Positions 57,060 to 62,000 of a stretch of DNA of 62,000 nt are shown in pieces (the first letter of the stretch is position 1; each line of letters begins with the position of its first letter). A model generated the notes under the pieces. It was given only the letters and a program-made list of their open reading frames with translations. It did no database searches and was not told the DNA's origin. Source of the DNA: Nematostella vectensis (taxonomy: Eukaryota; Cnidaria; Anthozoa; Actiniaria; Edwardsiidae); NCBI RefSeq assembly GCF_932526225.1, contig NC_064044.1, positions 3,188,092 to 3,250,091 on the forward strand. The letters run 5' to 3'. The position numbers were made by a program, and so were the translations under genes.

Positions 57060-57345
57060 TTACAAGTGGTATATATACAACGATGCAATGGTGATGGCCA
57101 CCTGAAACGGGTGAAGACCTGCAGCGGCCATGATGAGCTCATCAAAAGCGAGTACCGCTCTCTTAAGCACCTCAACGTCCTGATGACAGTAGGGAGCGAG
57201 ATCCTCTTGTAAGTTAAACACGGCACCACGAGCAGCTTCGGCTTGGTGCCAGGCACGTAAGGCGTTGGCATCTTCTTTCATCCCTTGAAGGTCGTAATAG
57301 CTCAAATCGGGAATGGGTCCAACGTACTCTTGGTGCTCGGGGGTA
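57060..57345 (-). pseudogene. DNA polymerase B exonuclease-domain fragment
   Basis: The frame reads SYYDLQGMKEDANALRAWHQ and then LAPYCHQDVEVLKRAVLAFD and LHPFQVAITIAS. YCxxDVxxL is the exonuclease III motif region of protein-primed B polymerases of Polintons. It is cut off after TIAS by unrelated sequence. In gene order it should precede the polymerase domain, but here it lies downstream of copy 2's motif C, so it is from another copy or a rearrangement. Confidence 0.75.
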
Positions 57346-57399
57346 TTAAAAAGTCTATTTGTTTAGCTGTCATTAATAAACATGGTTTCAAAATAATCC

Positions 57400-57500
57400 T
57401 AAAAATCCCTAAAATGTTTGGCACAACACACGGCATTCAAGTAATGGGAGGACGTCTTCCTCCTCTAGGCAGATCACGCATGTAACTTCTTCAGAGTGGA
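57400..57500 (-). pseudogene. RING-like start fragment
   Basis: The frame EEVTCVICLEEEDVLPLLEC ends soon after (VLCQTF, stop). It matches the half-RING at 40.1 kb. It lies in the flank block family beside the polymerase fragments. Confidence 0.4.
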
Positions 57501-57899
57501 AGTGAAGGATCGAACACACTGGACAAGTGTTGGCCTTCTTCGTCTTTCTTTATTGAACCTCTATCTTGTTTACAAATTTGGTGTACCACTATTGGGTTGA
57601 GTCTAGGTTGGCTGTGTGAAGTGAATCAAATTGTGAATCATGGGTAATCAATAATTCTAAACGGTCATGGGTATACTTTTATATTGAAATTTAAAAAAAA
57701 ATGTATTGTTGGCTTAACAACACTGGTCTTAGTTCTGGATTGCTAGATCAAAGCAATACGTTTTTTTGTAAGAAGTAATATGTCTTTATTAAGAACTTTG
57801 CAAAAACAAGTACACGAGGGTGTTAAAGTGCTCTCGGGAGACCACATTCAATTGAATACCCCGCGGGGTGAGGTACTTTTGAAATTGCACAAAGTCTTT

Positions 57900-58800
57900 G
57901 AGTCTACAATCGCCTAGTGGGAGTGGATGTAGATTACGCTGTCCGTGTCGTGGTAGAGACAGCGTGGCCCTAGCTTGTCGAGCACCTTGTAGAGCTTGAG
58001 GCGTGCGTAGGCCGTGGTGAGGGCGGCTAACCCGACGTTGGTGTGGCTTTGCAGGGGCACGAACTCCTCGCGCATCTCTTACTGCCTCTGTAAGTTTACG
58101 TCATTGAAGATAAACACATCTTCCACTGCCTCGTTCAGCATGAGGGCAAAAAAACGCTCGTGGTCGTCCACATACTCCGTCTTGCGTTGGTTAGGACGCT
58201 CCCCAAACTTTCCCCACATGCTGTTGAGCAGCAGTTTGGCCGTGGACTGCCTTCCTGGGTACTTCGCCATCTTAGTCAGGTCGAGGCGCACTCCCTGGTG
58301 TGTTTCTTAGCTCCGCAAATACTCAGCCTTCTGGGCGTTTGTTGCGCAGCCGGAGGGCCACACCAACGCCTCTTGCTTGATCTTCAAGAAGGTGGCAATG
58401 TACTCACGGAACAGGACATCCCATCCCTCCCTATGCCACTCCTCGTACACGGCCACCACCCGGTAGCCTTAGCGCAAGGCCTTCGCCACCTTGGCGTGGC
58501 ACCACGTACTGGTCATGGCACGCTCGTCCTCCGTCTGGTGGCACGAGCCTCGGTGCTCTATGGACGCGCAAGTGTAGCAGAGGGGAAATATCAGTTTCCC
58601 GTTGTGGGCGGATAGCACGGGGAAGTACAAATCGCGCGGGGGCAGAAACCGGAGCTTAAGCAACCCCTTGTAAGCAGTGAGGTCGTCGTGGAACCCCTTG
58701 GTGACCACCTCGTGGTCCAATTGTGTACGGCTCGTAAAAGTTCACCGAGGGATACAACGAGCAAAAGTCGTCGTAATGGATGTTGTAACTGGACCACAAG
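57900..58800 (-). pseudogene. Protein-primed DNA polymerase B fragment (Polinton/adintovirus-like), copy 2
   Basis: Blocks in order on the minus strand, separated by stops and frameshifts: DDFCSLYPSVN (motif A, about 58750-58785), LLKLRFLPPRDLYFPVL, GKLIFPLCYTCA, LFREYIATFLKIKQEA, LLNSMWGKFGERPN (motif B, about 58200-58240) and LYHDTDSVIYI (motif C, about 57930-57965). It covers the whole palm region, more than copy 1. Several in-frame stops show that it is dead. Confidence 0.8.
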
Positions 58801-58933
58801 GGAAATCCGTGCCGCAATGTTATAGTTTTATTAACTTTAGTTAACTTAATCACTTGTGGGTTAAATATGACAAGTTTCCTTTTGATTATCAAGATTATAA
58901 CCGCTACCGCTTGCATATAGTCCTCAGCGGTTT

Positions 58934-59179
58934 CTAGTTCAAAAAAGTGAGATCCTCTTGTCTCTCTGAAACGAAGTGGATGAAGTCGTCTTTCTCGACC
59001 AACTCCAGTCCGGCTGGAATAAATATTATGTCGTCCAGGACTTCCTGTGGTAGCTCTTGTTCTTGTGGTTGTTCTGGTTGCTGTAATGGATGTTGGGGTT
59101 GTTCTTGGTCTTGTGGTTGTTCTGGTTGCTGTAATGGATGTTGGGGTTGTTCTTGTTCTTGTGGTTGTTTTGTCTGCAT
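58934..59179 (-). CDS. Short ORF with Gln/Pro repeats
   Basis: ATG at 59179; tandem units QPQHPLQQPEQPQ-x-QE (54-bp DNA repeat, about 2.5 copies at 59055-59165). Then EVLDDIIFIPAGLELVEKDD and a stop. It may be the N-terminus of a protein of the polymerase-B element, interrupted before the palm domain. Not recognised. Confidence 0.3.
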   Translation of the reverse strand: MQTKQPQEQEQPQHPLQQPEQPQDQEQPQHPLQQPEQPQEQELPQEVLDDIIFIPAGLELVEKDDFIHFVSERQEDLTFLN

Positions 59180-59199
59180 AGCTTTCTCAGCATACTAGA

Positions 59200-59995
59200 T
59201 GATACTTATAACATTTGGTCAAAAATACTTGCTGGAGTTGGGTGATGAAAGCACTACGGTGGCGTAGTGCTGTAAGTGTAAGGGGTCCCAAACACATTTT
59301 ATTGGCTCATTCTATAAATATCCGTTAGAGTTTGCCGTCCGGACCAGCCGCTGCAGACGGCTTCTAAATATCCATCAATAAAGATGGAAGGCCCCCTTGG
59401 TCCTTGCGTATCTTCGTATTGATCTATTGCTGGATGTAATAAGGTGACCAGAAATCGTTGATGAATTTTTGATATAACGGATAAATGTATAATAAATGTA
59501 GCAAGCGGGTTTTTTTTTTCGAAAGTTATGTTTTGCGGTAGTATTTCTTTTCTGATCATGTCTATGAGATAATGAAACGGAAATCAATATAAATATATTC
59601 TTGGGTAGGACCAAGGGTTCCTGTGTATCTGAAGCCAAGTATGCCGCCACCACCGCGCTAATGGTGCTCAGGCGGTGTATCGTGGAGGGACCGTATGTTC
59701 GTGCAAAACCATTTTGTCACGATAGTCAGTCTTTCATCTTTTTTATAACTAATAAAACACTTCAAGGTTTCCCATCTTTTCTACTACTAATTACTCAGCT
59801 TCCTTTAATAACCGCTATATTAACCTTTTCCTAAAAACCACAACATCATGAAACTGAAGTAATCTGACCACCAATTTGTTATCATTGATTCTTAAAACTA
59901 ACCAATTATACTGAATATACGGAAATGTCTAGCGTGACAAGAGATGGTTACCTCATTGTTCGCTTTCTTGATTCCTCTCCTTATAGAGGGCGTGA
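59200..59995. other. No supportable gene
   Basis: A minus frame at 59299-59559 (DTQGPRGPSIFIDGYLEAV) is open for 86 codons but matches nothing I know. The rest is AT-rich debris. A copy of GAGATGGTTACCTCATTG near 59940 repeats one at 53640. Confidence 0.3.
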
Positions 59996-59999
59996 TTGA

Positions 60000-60957
60000 G
60001 TCTACTTCTACTTCTACTTTATTACTTTTCAACACTTTCGTATCAAGAAAAGATGACAAAATATATATAAATCTAAATATATAAATCTAAATATAAATTA
60101 ATAATAAATAGGTAATCCATAAATTCAGTCGACTTACTATATACAATAAAAATTAAAATAAATTATAAAATAAGATAATACTTAAACAATAAAAATTGCA
60201 TGATAATAAAAATTAGGCGATGAACTTGTTTACGTTATTACAAAAAGATGAATAACTATTTTCTTCTCTAAGTTCAATTGATAAATTGTTCCAATCTTTG
60301 ATTGTTCTGGGAAAGAAACTATATAAATAATAATCGTGACGTGCCTTAGGCTGTATAAATGTATTACTTGAATAACTTCGAGTATGACGCATTGAACGTT
60401 GATAATAATTAGGTATCGGCAATGCAATGCCATTATTTACTGATAAATAAAACATTTTTACACGGTGAGCCTTTCTCCTCTCACTCAGCAGATCCAAAGA
60501 AAGGGATTGTCTCATTATTGTAACACTAGAGTTCCAGTCGTAATCCCGCTTTATGAATCTCACCGCACGTCGCTGGACTGCTTCAATCTTGTCCACTTGA
60601 TCCTGTCTATAAGGGTCCCATACAGCAGCTGCATATTCTAGATGTGACCTTACAAGTGTAACATAGGCTACACGCTTGGTGACCTCAGAACATGAATACA
60701 AGTTCCTTTTTATGACTCCAAGTGTTGAGTTAGCCTTGTTTACGATCTTGTTTACTTGAAAATTCCACCGTAAATCATCAGACAGCAAAACGCCCAGGTA
60801 GGGATGCTGTTTAACACCTGAGAGTTTCTGATTATATAAAGTATAATCTTTCAGTACTGGTGATTTATTTCTGTAGACTGACATTTTGTAACATTTGGTA
60901 GGGTTAAAAACCATTTGCCATCTTTCGGCCCATAGCCCCACTATTGAAACAAAATTA
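60000..60957 (-). mobile_element. 5'-truncated CR1/L2-type LINE
   Basis: The frame (ATG 60941, but similarity begins slightly upstream) has WAERWQMVFNPTKCYKMSVY, YLGVLLSDDLRWNFQV, LVRSHLEYAAAVWDPY and VQRRAVRFIKRDY. These are the RT thumb/C-terminal region of CR1- and L2-like LINEs. The YADD motif is upstream and missing. The element ends in an AT-rich 3' tail and a (TAGAAG)3 microsatellite at 60000-60018. The frame is intact to its stop at 60213. Confidence 0.88.
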
Positions 60958-61028
60958 GCTAGAAATCGTCTCCGCTGGCTTGGTCACCTCTGCCGAATGG
61001 ACGATGACAGAGTGCCTAAATACGGTAT
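60947..61028 (+). mobile_element. LINE C-terminal tail fragment
   Basis: The plus frame ARNRLRWLGHLCRMDDDRVP matches the RWTGHVHRM..DRLPRQ tail of the LINE at 34.2-35.4 kb. Only about 27 codons remain, abutting the CR1-like LINE head-on. Confidence 0.65.
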
Positions 61029-61189
61029 GCTAACATACCGTATTGAGTGTGTGAAAGTAGGTGTGTTTGAGATTGGTGATAGATTCTTACGCTTATGCCC
61101 CTGGTCCTCAGAGATCTCTGAGTATCGTGTTGTGAATGAGTCCTCGGTACGTATTTTGTTGGGTTTATTTAAACTTGGAGGCCGGTTGA

Positions 61190-61842
61190 TATAAGGCAGA
61201 AGTGATTCGTATCCCACAAGTGTTTTTCCTGCGACGGTGTCACGAACTTCCGACAAGCCTAAAACTGTGCAAAAAGCAGTGTTAAATTCAATGGCGTATT
61301 TTGATATACATTTGCATATTTTTGTGGAAATTGTCTTTTTTAGCAAACACCCTCAAAGTGATCCTCCACCGTACAAAGGTATCCTGGACAATTTTTTTCA
61401 TGTCTTTTGGTGACTTGGTTTAACTTGGTGGCCATAGTGTCCACCGTTTTTAACAAATAAACAACCTTGCCGTCCACTGCCTTTGTTGTGGATTGGAAAA
61501 GCTTAAGAGCCTTAGTTATGTCGGTATGGGTGCTATAAAGGTTCTCTATTCGGTTACCTTCGCACTTGCCACCAAGGTCTTTGTGCAAGGACCCAAAAAG
61601 GCCAAAGAAACCGGCATGACAGAAAATAATCTCGCGCTCGCGCCGTCGTGTTACACCATAGTACCTTATCTCATTAGCACTAAGGTTGTTACAATTTGTT
61701 TTCACACATCGTTTGCATTCTGCGATGTTTTTTTAAGAAAACTCTCGGACAAACCATAGAAGAATCCAATCCAGTATCGTATTTGTAAAGGCGTGATAAG
61801 AATGAATTACTCTCAATCAAATTTGAATAACCAGCTGAGCTT
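61190..61842 (-). pseudogene. Gypsy copy 3: envelope N-terminal/middle fragment
   Basis: Frames 61705-61340 and 61346-61190 match the env part around the basic cleavage motif (RRRERE here), the FFGLFGSLHK segment and the following helices. They are separated by a frameshift near 61340-61380. Left of 61190 the sequence changes to the polymerase-B family flank block. Confidence 0.8.
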
Positions 61843-62000
61843 GCAGGCGAGCCTGTGTTTCGGCTGTCTCAAAATCCGGTGAGGATTGGAGTACGACATA
61901 CTCTTTGAGTGGTCCCCGCAGGCCGCAAGAAACATGCTGCAACCATTCGCTTTTTGGTAATTTAAGGCGCTGACATTAACGGCAAATGTTGGCGGTGTAT
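61843..62000 (-). pseudogene. Gypsy copy 3: gag fragment fused to env
   Basis: At about 61843 the env-like sequence gives way directly to sequence matching 51080-51230 of the complete element (gag linker region). It continues past the window edge. pol is absent, as in copy 2 but with a different junction. Confidence 0.75.

Overview
The window looks like a metazoan nuclear genome, most probably an early-branching marine invertebrate such as a cnidarian. This rests on AT-rich introns with GT-AG junctions, a clan-3 cytochrome P450, a beta-1,3-galactosyltransferase start, and a mix of Ty3/gypsy, DIRS-like, LINE, Polinton-like and hammerhead-ribozyme elements. Taxonomy is inference; no marker gene fixes it.

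Left part (1-31 kb). Five exons of a P450 lie on the minus strand (303-3351), with the heme-binding end beyond the left edge. It resembles thromboxane synthase (CYP5) and lacks the I-helix threonine. Two copies of a TTAA-flanked, piggyBac-like non-autonomous element follow (4355-5323, 24622-25377). Between them sits one uninterrupted 13.9 kb minus-strand coding exon (7157-21010) for a ~4,617-residue coiled-coil protein. Its leader may have exons at 23591-23679 and 23850-23913. Then come a 23-bp minisatellite (25517-25937), an orphan exon with two PPSY motifs (27158-27331), an LTR-like segment and several fold-back sequences.

Middle (31-36 kb). Two small plus-strand exons with matching splice phase (31989-32013, 33604-33675) flank a retrozyme-like element. 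That element has two type I hammerhead ribozymes exactly 354 nt apart. A 5'-truncated LINE follows (34233-35407) with a perfect 9-bp target-site duplication.

Right part (36-62 kb) is a graveyard of nested mobile elements, nearly all on the minus strand. Decayed Polinton/adintovirus-like protein-primed DNA polymerase B fragments lie at 37.5-38.4 kb and 57.0-58.9 kb. RING-finger and CxxC fragments surround them, and there is one DUF4326-like fragment. A DIRS-like fragment (40175-41060) abuts and truncates a galactosyltransferase start (41060-41475). A complete 11.3 kb Ty3/gypsy element (41719-53039) has 795-bp LTRs, an AAGA target duplication, a primer-binding site and a polypurine tract. It carries gag (broken), a 122-aa ORF, pol with a C-terminal chromodomain, an F-protein-like envelope gene (frame-broken) and a separate RING-finger ORF. 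Two deletion derivatives of the same family (54.2-56.5 kb, 61.19-62 kb) have lost pol and join gag directly to env.

The most unusual points are the recurrence of RING fingers in both the polymerase-B remnants and the gypsy element, the combination of chromodomain, envelope and RING in one retroelement, the tandem hammerhead retrozyme with an inverted arm, and the giant intronless coiled-coil gene.
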